Assembly (NCBI RefSeq): GCF_002291145.1
Contig: NZ_NTGE01000209.1
Span: 1-59,441, forward strand
Source of the DNA: Streptomyces sp. SA15
GTDB lineage: Bacteria > Actinomycetota > Actinomycetes > Streptomycetales > Streptomycetaceae
Direction: 5' to 3'
DNA: 59,441 nt
Position numbers and translations under genes: made by a program. Shown one piece after another: positions 24,687 through 31,491 of the stretch. How positions within the stretch are numbered: the first letter of the stretch is position 1; every line of letters starts with the position of its first letter. Below the pieces are notes generated by a model. The model was given only the letters and a program-made list of their open reading frames with translations. It was not told where the DNA came from and searched no databases.

Positions 24687-25951
24687 CGTTTCCTCCCGCC
24701 CGGCCCCGTGAGCAGCACCGCGGACTGGAACCCGCCGAAGCCGCTGCCGACGGAAAGCACGTTGTCGAGCCTGCGGGGGCGTGCCGTCCGCGGTACGTAG
24801 TCCAGATCGCACTCGGGGTCCGGTGTCTCGTAGTTCGCCGTGGGCGGCACCACCTGGCGGGCCAGGGCCAGGACGCAGGCGACGACCTCGATCGCGCCGA
24901 TCGCCCCCAGCGAGTGGCCCACCATGGACTTGATCGAGCTCATGGGGGTGTCGTAGGCGTGGGCACCCAGGGACCGCTTGACCGCGGCGGTCTCGTGGCG
25001 GTCGTTCTGGCGGGTGCCCGAGCCGTGCGCGTTGACGTAGTCGATGTCCGAGGGGTCCACGCGCGCGTGGTCGAGCGCGGTGTCGATGGCCCGGGCCATC
25101 TCCAGGCCCTCACTGGTCAGTCCGGTCATGTGGTAGGCGTTGCCGAAGGTGGCGTAGCCGCTGATCTCGCAGTAGACGTGCGCGCCGCGGGCACGGGCGT
25201 GCCCGAGTTCCTCCAGGACGAGCACCGCGGCGCCCTCGCCCATGACGAATCCGTCGCGGTGGGCGTCGAAGGGGCGGGAGGCGTGCGCCGGGTCGTCGTT
25301 GTTGGGCGACGTCGCCTTGATGGCGTCGAAGCAGGCCATGGTGATGGGGGAGATGGGGGAGTCCGAGGCTCCGGCTATGCAGATGTCGGCGCGGCCCTCC
25401 TCGATGGTGTGGAAGGCGTAGCCCACCGCGTCGAGCCCGGAGGTGCAGCCGGTGGAGACGGTCTGCACCGGCCCCTGCGCGCCGAAGTGCTCCGCGACGA
25501 CGGAGGCCAGTGTGCTGGGTGAGAACGCCAGGTGCAGCTGTGGTTCGGCGGCGCGATGGTCGACGTCCCAGCGCTGTCCTCGGTCACTGACCAGGACGTA
25601 GTCGTGCTCCAGGCGGGTCGTGCCGCCCACCGCGCTGCCGAGGGAGACGGCCATGCGCCACGGGTCTTCCTTGTCGAAGGCCACCCCGCTGTCGGCCACC
25701 GCCTCCGCGGCCGCGACGACGGCGAACTGGATGTACCGGTCGGCGCGTTCGACCAGCTCGGGCTCGAGCCCGTGCGCGAGCGGGTCGAAGTCGCACTCGG
25801 CCGCGATACGGGAACGCAGCCCCGCGGGATCGAACAGGGTGATGCCGCGTGTAGCGGTACGGCCGTTGGAGAGGAGATCCCAGAACGCCGGCACTCCGAT
25901 CCCGCCGGGGGCGACGACGCCGATACCGGTGACCGCCACCCGCCGGGTCAC
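24683..25951 (-). CDS. Ketosynthase alpha of type II PKS (whiE ORFIII-type)
   Basis: 422 residues, GTG start (MTRRVAVTGIGVVAPGGIGV). Complete condensing-enzyme triad: Cys169 in VSTGCTSGLDAVG, His in YVNAHGSGTRQND and His in SMVGHSLGAIGA. With KS-beta it builds the poly-beta-ketone from malonyl-ACP. GTGA overlap with the cupin stop upstream and ATGA overlap with KS-beta downstream, so the three are translated in a fixed ratio. Sequence pattern and gene order place it with WhiE/SchP/CurA spore-pigment ketosynthases rather than antibiotic ones. Confidence 0.95.
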   Translation of the reverse strand: MTRRVAVTGIGVVAPGGIGVPAFWDLLSNGRTATRGITLFDPAGLRSRIAAECDFDPLAHGLEPELVERADRYIQFAVVAAAEAVADSGVAFDKEDPWRMAVSLGSAVGGTTRLEHDYVLVSDRGQRWDVDHRAAEPQLHLAFSPSTLASVVAEHFGAQGPVQTVSTGCTSGLDAVGYAFHTIEEGRADICIAGASDSPISPITMACFDAIKATSPNNDDPAHASRPFDAHRDGFVMGEGAAVLVLEELGHARARGAHVYCEISGYATFGNAYHMTGLTSEGLEMARAIDTALDHARVDPSDIDYVNAHGSGTRQNDRHETAAVKRSLGAHAYDTPMSSIKSMVGHSLGAIGAIEVVACVLALARQVVPPTANYETPDPECDLDYVPRTARPRRLDNVLSVGSGFGGFQSAVLLTGPGGRKR

Positions 25952-26412
25952 GATGGGGCCCCATGGCGTTCGGGCCGCGGGGCCGCCTCCTGGACGAGCG
26001 GGTACGGCTTGAGGTCCTCGTTCTCCGCCACGGCCTCGGTGTCGACGTGGCCGAGGCGCGGCTCCGGCGCGAGCGGGCCCAGATGGAAGACCATCCGGGC
26101 TTCCTCGTCCCCGACGTTGCGGAAGCGGTGCCGCATGTCGATGGGGATCATGAGGCCCTGGTCGGGGCGGAGAGGAAACGTTTCGTCGTCCAGGTCGACC
26201 TCCAGGTTGCCCCGGACGACGAAGATGAACTCCTCGGAATACGGGTGGTAGTGCTCGCTGATGCGTTCGCCGGGCTGCATGATCGCCAGGCCCATGAACC
26301 CGCTCGTGGAACCCACCGTGACGGGGGTGAGCATGGTGCGCAGGTCGCCGCCGCGCTTGCGGTTGGGCTCGGTCTCGCTCAGGTCCACGATGCGCGGGCG
26401 CGTCTTGTACAT
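25948..26412 (-). CDS. Cupin-domain protein (whiE ORFII/SchB/CurC-type)
   Basis: 154 residues. Cupin motif 1 GERISEHYHPYSEEFIFVVR and motif 2 PIDMRHRFRNVG supply His/Glu metal ligands (HYHPYSEE, RHRF). The spore-pigment homologue (whiE ORFII) is needed for normal pigment; its exact step is unproven, possibly metal-dependent oxygenation or cyclisation. It is second in the operon, separated from ORFI by an unusual 174-bp repeat spacer, and overlaps the KS-alpha start by 4 bp. Confidence 0.9.
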   Translation of the reverse strand: MYKTRPRIVDLSETEPNRKRGGDLRTMLTPVTVGSTSGFMGLAIMQPGERISEHYHPYSEEFIFVVRGNLEVDLDDETFPLRPDQGLMIPIDMRHRFRNVGDEEARMVFHLGPLAPEPRLGHVDTEAVAENEDLKPYPLVQEAAPRPERHGAPS

Positions 26413-26440
26413 GGTCCGTCTCCTGGTTGGGCGGTGGGGT

Positions 26441-26586
26441 GTTGTCCGGGCGCTGTCTGTCCGGGCGCTGTGTGTCCGGCTCTGTCTTGGGTCATGGGTC
26501 TGGGTGCGCTGTCTGTCCGCGTGGTGTCTGTCCGCGTGCTGTCCGTCCGCTGGTGTCTGTCCCCGTGGTGTTCTGTCCGGGTGTTG
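26441..26586. repeat. Degenerate 15-bp tandem repeats inside the pigment operon
   Basis: About eight or nine imperfect copies of a unit near GTCTGTCCGCGTGGT fill the spacer between ORFI and the cupin gene (for example GTCTGTCCGGGCGCT, GTCTGTCCGCGTGGT, GTCTGTCCGCGTGCT, GTCTGTCCCCGTGGT). The third copy is interrupted by a TTGGGTCATGGGTCTGGG variant. Copies diverge at one to four positions. All other junctions from here to the ACP gene overlap or are short, so this spacer is out of character. Confidence 0.8.
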
Positions 26587-27720
26587 TCAGGACTGTGGGG
26601 CCGTGCGGTCGGTGATCAGCGTCATGTCGGCGTGTGCCAGGAGGCGGGTCGCGTCCCGTTCACCCGTGAGCGGGCCTTCCACGCCGAGTGCGGCACCGTC
26701 GAGCAGGCGGGCCAGTACGGCGGCCTTGCGCGGGCCGTGGACGCCGAGGGCTCCGACCGGATCCGTCTCGGGATCGCCCTGCACGTCGATGAGCCGTACG
26801 ACGAGGTCGTCCCGGTGGAAGACGGTGCTGCGGTGCACAGGGCTCGCGGGGTCGTCCGCGGCGATCTCGTCCTGCTCGGAGAGCAGCCGGGCCAGCGTCA
26901 TTCCGCAGCCCGGGCGGGCCGGGTAGTACAGCGCGTGCCGTCGCAGGTCGGACGGTTCCGGTCCGCCGCCGGGCACGCCACGGGTCACATGGTGCACGGC
27001 GGGCATGGCCGCGCGGGTGAAGAACGCCCGTGCGGACTCGGGGTCGGTCAGGTCCCTGCTCAGTTCCAGGTGCGGGTTGAGGGCCTCCTCGACGGCGCGC
27101 ACCTCCGGCTGGCGCGAGACGTGGCGCAGCGCGGTCATCAGGTCGCCCTGCACCTCGACGGTGCGGACGACTCGGTTGCCGTGCATGAACAGCGTGGTGC
27201 GGCGCAGCCGCGTGGAGTCGTCGACGCGGGACTGTGGTGGTGCGTAGTCGGCGAGGATCTCCGCGACCTTCGATTCGGAGCCGGGCTTGACGGTGAACGT
27301 CAGGGCGTGGCGGGTCAGTCCGTCGCCCGTTCGCGCGGGGCCCTGGAGTCCGCCTGTGGTTTCCGCGGTGAGCGGGACGGCGTGTCCGGTCTCGCGGAGG
27401 ATGCTGAAACGCATCGACCGGAGGTCGCGGACGCAGCTCTGCATCGGCCTGACCGTCTCGATGTGATCTTCGCTGCTCACCCAGGCGAGGTACGACGGGG
27501 CGCTTGCCCACTCACTCGTGATGAGCCACTGGGACGGGTTCTCCGCGGACTGGCACAGCTGGTCGGTGAGGTGACCGGGAACCGAGGCGACGTGGTTGCG
27601 CATGTGCTCGTACGCGTCGAGGAACTGTTGCTGGGCGCCTTCCTGGAGATCGACGAGCAGGATGACTCGCAGCCTGGAGCCGTCGAAGGCCGACTGGGAT
27701 ATACGTTTCGAAGTGGTCAT
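26587..27720 (-). CDS. SchA/CurD-like pigment biosynthesis protein (whiE ORFI-type)
   Basis: 377 residues, ATG at 27720. Three related alpha-beta segments: an ABM-like N-terminal domain (about 15-105, LRVILLVDLQEGAQQQFLDA, TSEW), a middle SchA/CurD-like domain (about 135-240, HALTFTVKPGSESKVAEILA) and a C-terminal half (about 260-345, HALYYPARPGCGMTLARLLS) that looks like a copy of the middle one. ORFI-type proteins are first in spore-pigment operons; biochemical role unknown. The N-terminal domain is paralogous to the free-standing protein at 17618-17998. Its promoter should lie in the 496-bp region upstream. Confidence 0.88.
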   Translation of the reverse strand: MTTSKRISQSAFDGSRLRVILLVDLQEGAQQQFLDAYEHMRNHVASVPGHLTDQLCQSAENPSQWLITSEWASAPSYLAWVSSEDHIETVRPMQSCVRDLRSMRFSILRETGHAVPLTAETTGGLQGPARTGDGLTRHALTFTVKPGSESKVAEILADYAPPQSRVDDSTRLRRTTLFMHGNRVVRTVEVQGDLMTALRHVSRQPEVRAVEEALNPHLELSRDLTDPESARAFFTRAAMPAVHHVTRGVPGGGPEPSDLRRHALYYPARPGCGMTLARLLSEQDEIAADDPASPVHRSTVFHRDDLVVRLIDVQGDPETDPVGALGVHGPRKAAVLARLLDGAALGVEGPLTGERDATRLLAHADMTLITDRTAPQS

Positions 27721-28216
27721 CCGGCAGGCCCTTCCTTCACGAGAGGCAAGCGGCGGCCTCCGTGTTCCGCGGTGCGAACGACGGTCGGCCCTGAGCCTTC
27801 ATCGTGGGTCGGGGGGGCGGGGGTCGCGAGCCGCGGGGGCCAATGGGGGGAACGGTTGCCTCCGGCGGTGGGGCGGGAGGCCTGCGGCGGCCTGTGCGGG
27901 TTCGGTGGGGGTGCGGGTAGCGCCTTCGGTGGTGTGGTGGGTCGGGGCCGCGCCGGGGGGTGTCCGTCCTCGGAACGGCGCGGAATCGGTCAGCTACCAA
28001 GGTGCGCTCGTGTTGACGCGCCAACCGCTGCGGGCGGACACCCCCCGACACGTCCCCTTGCCGCCGTACGCGGCTGGCCCGCCGCGCGGCTTCTACGGTC
28101 ACCTCTTGGCCGACCGAGTCGGGTGGTTGGGTGGGCATAGGCCCGGGGGTCTGGGGGCGGAGCCCCCAGCGAGGCCCGCGTCGGCGCCGGGTGCCGGACA
28201 AGCGGGCGGTACGCAG
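27721..28216. other. Non-coding region upstream of the pigment operon
   Basis: 496 bp between ORFI and the convergently placed end of the TetR gene; no credible gene. It should contain the pigment-operon promoter within the first 150 bp. A very G-rich run on the plus strand (27807-27851: GGGTCGGGGGGGCGGGGG followed by further G5 runs) could form a G-quadruplex. The distal part carries the dispersed repeat at 28143-28173. Confidence 0.6.
28143..28173. repeat. Second copy of dispersed intergenic repeat core
   Basis: GGGGGTCTGGGGGCGGAGCC followed by CCCAG; CTGGGGGC pairs with GCCCCCAG. It has the same core as at 11096-11175, here after the end of the TetR gene, where it may serve as terminator. 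Confidence 0.6.
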
Positions 28217-28867
28217 TCAGCGCCGACTGGTCCGCCGCAATTGGTGTCGCACCGCCCGCTGGGCGACAGGCCCCAGCTCCTCCAACGCCGCCACCAGCAA
28301 TCCCAGTTGCTCCAACGCGTCCAGCGCCGCAGTCGCCCCCGCCGCATCCACCCCTTCGTACAGCTCGATGCCCACGAACGACGCCGCGACCGCCCGCGCC
28401 AGCCCCGCCGGATCCGTGAACTCCCCGAACGGCGTCCCCGCCAGCACCCGCGTGAGGACCTGCTCTATCTCGGCGATCCACAACTCCAGCCCCGACGCCG
28501 TGGCCGGCCCGAGCGTGGCGTGCGTCTGGGCGCCGGCCAGCAGCTGGCCGAGGAGGGCGACATGGCCGCCCTCCTGTTCCGCCTCGTGGATCTGCCGGCC
28601 GACGGCCAGGAGTTCGGACAGCGAGGTCACCGCCGAGAAACGCGCGCGGTACCGCGCAACCGACCGCTCGGCCCCGTACCGGCACGCGGCGGCCAGCAGC
28701 TCGTCCACCGAGCCGAAGTGGTAGAAGACCAGGGCCTGATTGACCCCGGCGGCCGTCGCGATCGTACGGGCCGACGTCTTGGCGATGCCCTGCTCGGTGA
28801 GCGTCCGCAGCGCGCCCTCGAGGAGCTTGGTCTTCGTCTCCTGGGACTTCGCCGTCTCGGGGCTCAT
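28217..28867 (-). CDS. TetR-family transcriptional regulator
   Basis: 216 residues with an N-terminal TetR helix-turn-helix (about 12-58: TKLLEGALRTLTEQGIAKTS, then IATAAGVNQALVFYHFGSVD) and a helical ligand-binding domain. Third gene of an operon with the SRPBCC and DUF4166 genes; its ATG overlaps the DUF4166 stop by 4 bp. The two palindromes TTGAGCG-N2-CGCTCAA-like at 30331 and 30375, upstream of the operon, are its likely operators, so it would be autoregulated. Ligand unknown. Confidence 0.9.
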   Translation of the reverse strand: MSPETAKSQETKTKLLEGALRTLTEQGIAKTSARTIATAAGVNQALVFYHFGSVDELLAAACRYGAERSVARYRARFSAVTSLSELLAVGRQIHEAEQEGGHVALLGQLLAGAQTHATLGPATASGLELWIAEIEQVLTRVLAGTPFGEFTDPAGLARAVAASFVGIELYEGVDAAGATAALDALEQLGLLVAALEELGPVAQRAVRHQLRRTSRR

Positions 28868-29544
28868 GCGCGGGACTCCTCGCGTACGGGGCGCAGGCCG
28901 GGGCGCACTCCGCAGGTCGCGATGTCGGTGTACGTCGCCGTGAAGGATCCCTCGTAGCCGAAGAGCGGCCCGAAGTACCTGTTGACCACGCGGACCCGGA
29001 TACGGAAGCGGCCGGCTGTGTCGTCGTACGACTCCCGTACCTCCGCCGTGGCACCGATGAGTTCGGGCACGCGGACGTCCACCACGCCCTCCCGGAAGCG
29101 GTGTTCGCCGGAGCGGATGAGGAGGGAGCCGTCGGGCTCCGCACTGAAGCGCAGGTCTGTCGCGAGGTGTTGGTGGGTGCCGAGGTAGTCGAGGATGCGG
29201 TCGCCCTTGGGGCTGAGCACCATCTGGGCGTCGAAGCGCCGGGGGCGGCCGGGCAGGTGGAAGGTGCGCACGAAGGTCACCGTCTCACGGCCGAAGGTGT
29301 CGGCGTACGGCACGTTCTCGATGGTGAAGGGGACATGGCGGCCCTGTCGGGGGACGAGGATGTTGCGGGTGGTGCCGAGCGCCAGGAACGGCTTCACGAA
29401 GGCCCCGCCGTGCCAGACGCGGTCCATCACGCCCCGGCCCGTGCACGCCTCGCCGCTCGTCAGACCGACCGAGAAGCGGCGTTGCAGCTGAGGGTGGAGG
29501 CGGTCGAAGCCGGTGCCCATCACCGTGCGGAAGATCGAGGTCAT
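28864..29544 (-). CDS. DUF4166-domain protein
   Basis: 226 residues from ATG 29544 (MTSIFRTVMGTGFDRLHPQL). It fits DUF4166: QRRFSVGLTSGEACTGRGVM, DRVWHGG, then FTIENVPYADTFGRETVTFV and FGPLFGYEGSFTATY. The domain is often fused to or next to SDR-like enzymes; its function is unknown and a lipid-binding beta-barrel is plausible. Its start overlaps the stop of the upstream SRPBCC gene by 4 bp and its stop overlaps the TetR start by 4 bp, so all three are one operon. Confidence 0.85.
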   Translation of the reverse strand: MTSIFRTVMGTGFDRLHPQLQRRFSVGLTSGEACTGRGVMDRVWHGGAFVKPFLALGTTRNILVPRQGRHVPFTIENVPYADTFGRETVTFVRTFHLPGRPRRFDAQMVLSPKGDRILDYLGTHQHLATDLRFSAEPDGSLLIRSGEHRFREGVVDVRVPELIGATAEVRESYDDTAGRFRIRVRVVNRYFGPLFGYEGSFTATYTDIATCGVRPGLRPVREESRA

Positions 29545-30305
29545 CGCGGGCTCCCCAGGGTGCGCAGGAGCCGGGGGTCGCGCATGCGCGTGGGTGGTGT
29601 GCGCAGGCAGCGGCGGGCGGCCGGGGTGCCGGGGAGGGGAGGCGTGAAGAACGCCAGGGTGATGGCCAGGGCGAGGAGCAGGGGGCAGAGGTAGGCCAGG
29701 TAGGCCGCCGCCGGGGCCAGGGGGCCGAGGAGGGCGAGGGCGGCCGCTTCTCCGGTGAGGGTGGTGCAGGCGATGGCGATCACCAGGGCACGGACCGTCA
29801 CCTCCGCCAGCCAGTTCAGGCGGGCTCGTTCGGGGGTGATGCCGCGCTCCAGCCACAGGCGGAGGCGGTCGAAGGACCAGGCCGTCGCCCAGCCCATGAG
29901 GGGGCGGAAGAGCAGCCGGTCGGCGAGCGCGCCGAAGGTGCCCCAGCGAGGGCGGTAGTCGTACCCGGTGAGGAAACGGATGCCGTCGCCGTCGGGGACG
30001 TAGCGCCAGTAGCCGCTGCCCTCGGCGAGCAGGGACAGCGGGTGCGGGGAGGCGAAGCGGAGGGCGGACGTGCGGGTGCCGTCGGGGCGCTCCTTCTCGC
30101 CCGCCGAGATTCCGGTGCCGGCGACCGTGAGAAAGGGCAGCACGCACGTGGCGTACCGGAAACGCTGCGGCTCGCCCTCCGCGCGCGGGAGGTACGTGAT
30201 CTCGGAGAAGCGGAGGTCCCAGCGCTGGTGCTGGGCCGGGTCCTGGGTGCGAGCCCACAGGTGGTCGATGTCCGCCTCTATGCGTGCCTCTATGTACAGG
30301 CCCAT
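29541..30305 (-). CDS. SRPBCC-domain protein with C-terminal membrane segments
   Basis: 254 residues, MGLYIEARIEADIDHLWART. Residues 1-150 form a START/SRPBCC-like lipid-binding domain (WDLRFSEITYLPRAEGEPQR, ETG-type turns, YWRYVPDGDGIRFLTGYDYR). Residues about 165-235 contain two or three hydrophobic helices (VRALVIAIACTTLTGEAAAL, YLAYLCPLLLALAITLAFF). Likely a membrane-attached ligand-binding protein. First gene of the operon SRPBCC-DUF4166-TetR; the palindromic operators lie 26 and 70 bp upstream of its start. Confidence 0.82.
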   Translation of the reverse strand: MGLYIEARIEADIDHLWARTQDPAQHQRWDLRFSEITYLPRAEGEPQRFRYATCVLPFLTVAGTGISAGEKERPDGTRTSALRFASPHPLSLLAEGSGYWRYVPDGDGIRFLTGYDYRPRWGTFGALADRLLFRPLMGWATAWSFDRLRLWLERGITPERARLNWLAEVTVRALVIAIACTTLTGEAAALALLGPLAPAAAYLAYLCPLLLALAITLAFFTPPLPGTPAARRCLRTPPTRMRDPRLLRTLGSPR

Positions 30306-30330
30306 GTGGATCCCCCTGTCAGTGCCTGTT

Positions 30331-30346
30331 TTGAGCGACCGCTCAA
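30331..30346. promoter_or_regulatory. Palindromic operator 1 of the SRPBCC/DUF4166/TetR operon
   Basis: TTGAGCGACCGCTCAA: 7-bp arms around a 2-bp centre, 26 bp upstream of the operon's first start codon. Very similar to the second palindrome 44 bp away. Probable binding site of the operon's TetR regulator. Confidence 0.7.
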
Positions 30347-30374
30347 GTGCTGTCGAGGGTGAAGCTACAGCTTT

Positions 30375-30390
30375 TTGAGCGATTGCTCAA
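30375..30390. promoter_or_regulatory. Palindromic operator 2 of the SRPBCC/DUF4166/TetR operon
   Basis: TTGAGCGATTGCTCAA: 6-bp perfect arms around a 4-bp centre; shares 14 of 16 positions with operator 1. Start-to-start distance is 44 bp, about four helical turns. It overlaps the region where the minus-strand promoter should be and is 114 bp upstream of the divergent MarR gene. Confidence 0.7.
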
Positions 30391-30503
30391 TGAGTGGGGT
30401 GTGAGGGGCACCCGTGGCCGTGGTGTGTCGGGAGCGGCTTCCGTTCGACCGAAACGCGAGACGGGGCTGACCAGGGTGTAACCGGCAAGTAAGGTCTGAT
30501 GCC

Positions 30504-31013
30504 GTGCCGAAGCCCCTCAGTCTTCCCTTCGATCCCATCGCCCGCGCCGACGAACTCTGGAAGCAGCGCTGGGGAAACGTGCCGTCCATGGCCGCGATCA
30601 CCTCGATCATGCGCGCGCACCAGATCCTCCTCGCCGAGGTCGACGCGGTGGTCAAGCCGTACGGACTGACGTTCGCGCGGTACGAGGCGCTGGTGCTGCT
30701 CACCTTCTCCAAGGCGGGAGAACTGCCGATGTCGAAGATCGGCGAGCGGCTCATGGTGCATCCCACGTCCGTGACGAACACCGTGGACCGGCTGGTGAAG
30801 TCGGGCCTGGTGGACAAGCGGCCCAACCCCAACGACGGCCGCGGCACGCTCGCGACCATCACCGACAAGGGCCGCGAGGTGGTGGAGGCCGCCACCCGCG
30901 ACCTGATGGCGATGGACTTCGGGCTCGGCGTGTACGACGCCGAGGAGTGCGCGGAGATCTTCGCGATGCTCAGGCCCCTGCGGGTGGCGGCGCACGACTT
31001 CGACGAGGAGTGA
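30504..31013 (+). CDS. MarR-family transcriptional regulator
   Basis: 169 residues (GTG start). Winged-helix core at about 50-130: LTFARYEALVLLTFSKAGEL, recognition helix MVHPTSVTNTVDRLVKSGLV, wing DGRGTLATIT. It is divergent from the TetR-controlled operon and 63 bp upstream of a DUF3817 gene; MarR-DUF3817 also lie near icmA in S. coelicolor as I recall. It may regulate the DUF3817/icmA segment, but no clear operator is visible. Confidence 0.9.
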   Translation: MPKPLSLPFDPIARADELWKQRWGNVPSMAAITSIMRAHQILLAEVDAVVKPYGLTFARYEALVLLTFSKAGELPMSKIGERLMVHPTSVTNTVDRLVKSGLVDKRPNPNDGRGTLATITDKGREVVEAATRDLMAMDFGLGVYDAEECAEIFAMLRPLRVAAHDFDEE

Positions 31014-31076
31014 CACGGTCCGACGGGGAGTGACCCGGGCGAAGATCGCCCGGAGTGCGTGGTTACGCTCTTACGC

Positions 31077-31415
31077 ATGAAAAAGAGCGTGCTGACCCGC
31101 TATCGCGTCATGGCCTACGTCACCGGCGTGCTACTGGTCCTGCTGACCCTGGGCGTGATCGCCAAGTACGTGCTCGATCTGGACGGCGCCGACGGCTTCA
31201 CCCGCGTCGTGGGCATCGCGCACGGCTGGCTGTACGTCGTCTACCTGGTCTTCGCGTTCGACCTGGGCTCGAAGGCGAAGTGGCCGGTCGCCAAGCAGCT
31301 GTGGGTCCTGCTGGCCGGTACGGTGCCGACGGCCGCCTTCTTCGTGGAGCGGAAGGTCACCCGCGAGCTGGAGTCGAAGATCGCCGAGGACTCTCCGGCG
31401 GTCGCCAAGGCGTAA
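31077..31415 (+). CDS. DUF3817 small membrane protein
   Basis: 112 residues from ATG 31077. Three hydrophobic segments (about 12-32, 45-63 and 73-88), with the conserved IAHGWLYVVYLVFAFDLGSK and PTAAFFVERKVTREL motifs also present in the DUF3817 protein at 17027-17371. No good SD precedes the ATG, so the mRNA may be leaderless; a GTG at 31059 preceded by GGAG is an alternative start. Followed by a terminator hairpin, then icmA. Confidence 0.85.
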   Translation: MKKSVLTRYRVMAYVTGVLLVLLTLGVIAKYVLDLDGADGFTRVVGIAHGWLYVVYLVFAFDLGSKAKWPVAKQLWVLLAGTVPTAAFFVERKVTRELESKIAEDSPAVAKA

Positions 31416-31420
31416 CCGCC

Positions 31421-31448
31421 ACCGCCGTACGGAGACGCGTACGGCGGT
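31421..31448. terminator. Hairpin between DUF3817 gene and icmA
   Basis: ACCGCCGTACG pairs perfectly with CGTACGGCGGT across the loop GAGACG, just after the DUF3817 stop and 44 bp before icmA. Probable terminator that separates the two transcripts. Confidence 0.8.
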
Positions 31449-31491
31449 CTGCCGTCGACAGTTACTTGGACGTCCTAGTAAATTCGATGGT

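Noticed and set aside
26441..26586. CRISPR array in the pigment operon
   Set aside because: Units are about 15 bp, degenerate and contiguous without spacers; it is a tandem repeat.
27737..28201. Short open frame in the region upstream of the pigment operon
   Set aside because: Pro/Arg-rich translation from G-runs and the dispersed repeat; no start signal.
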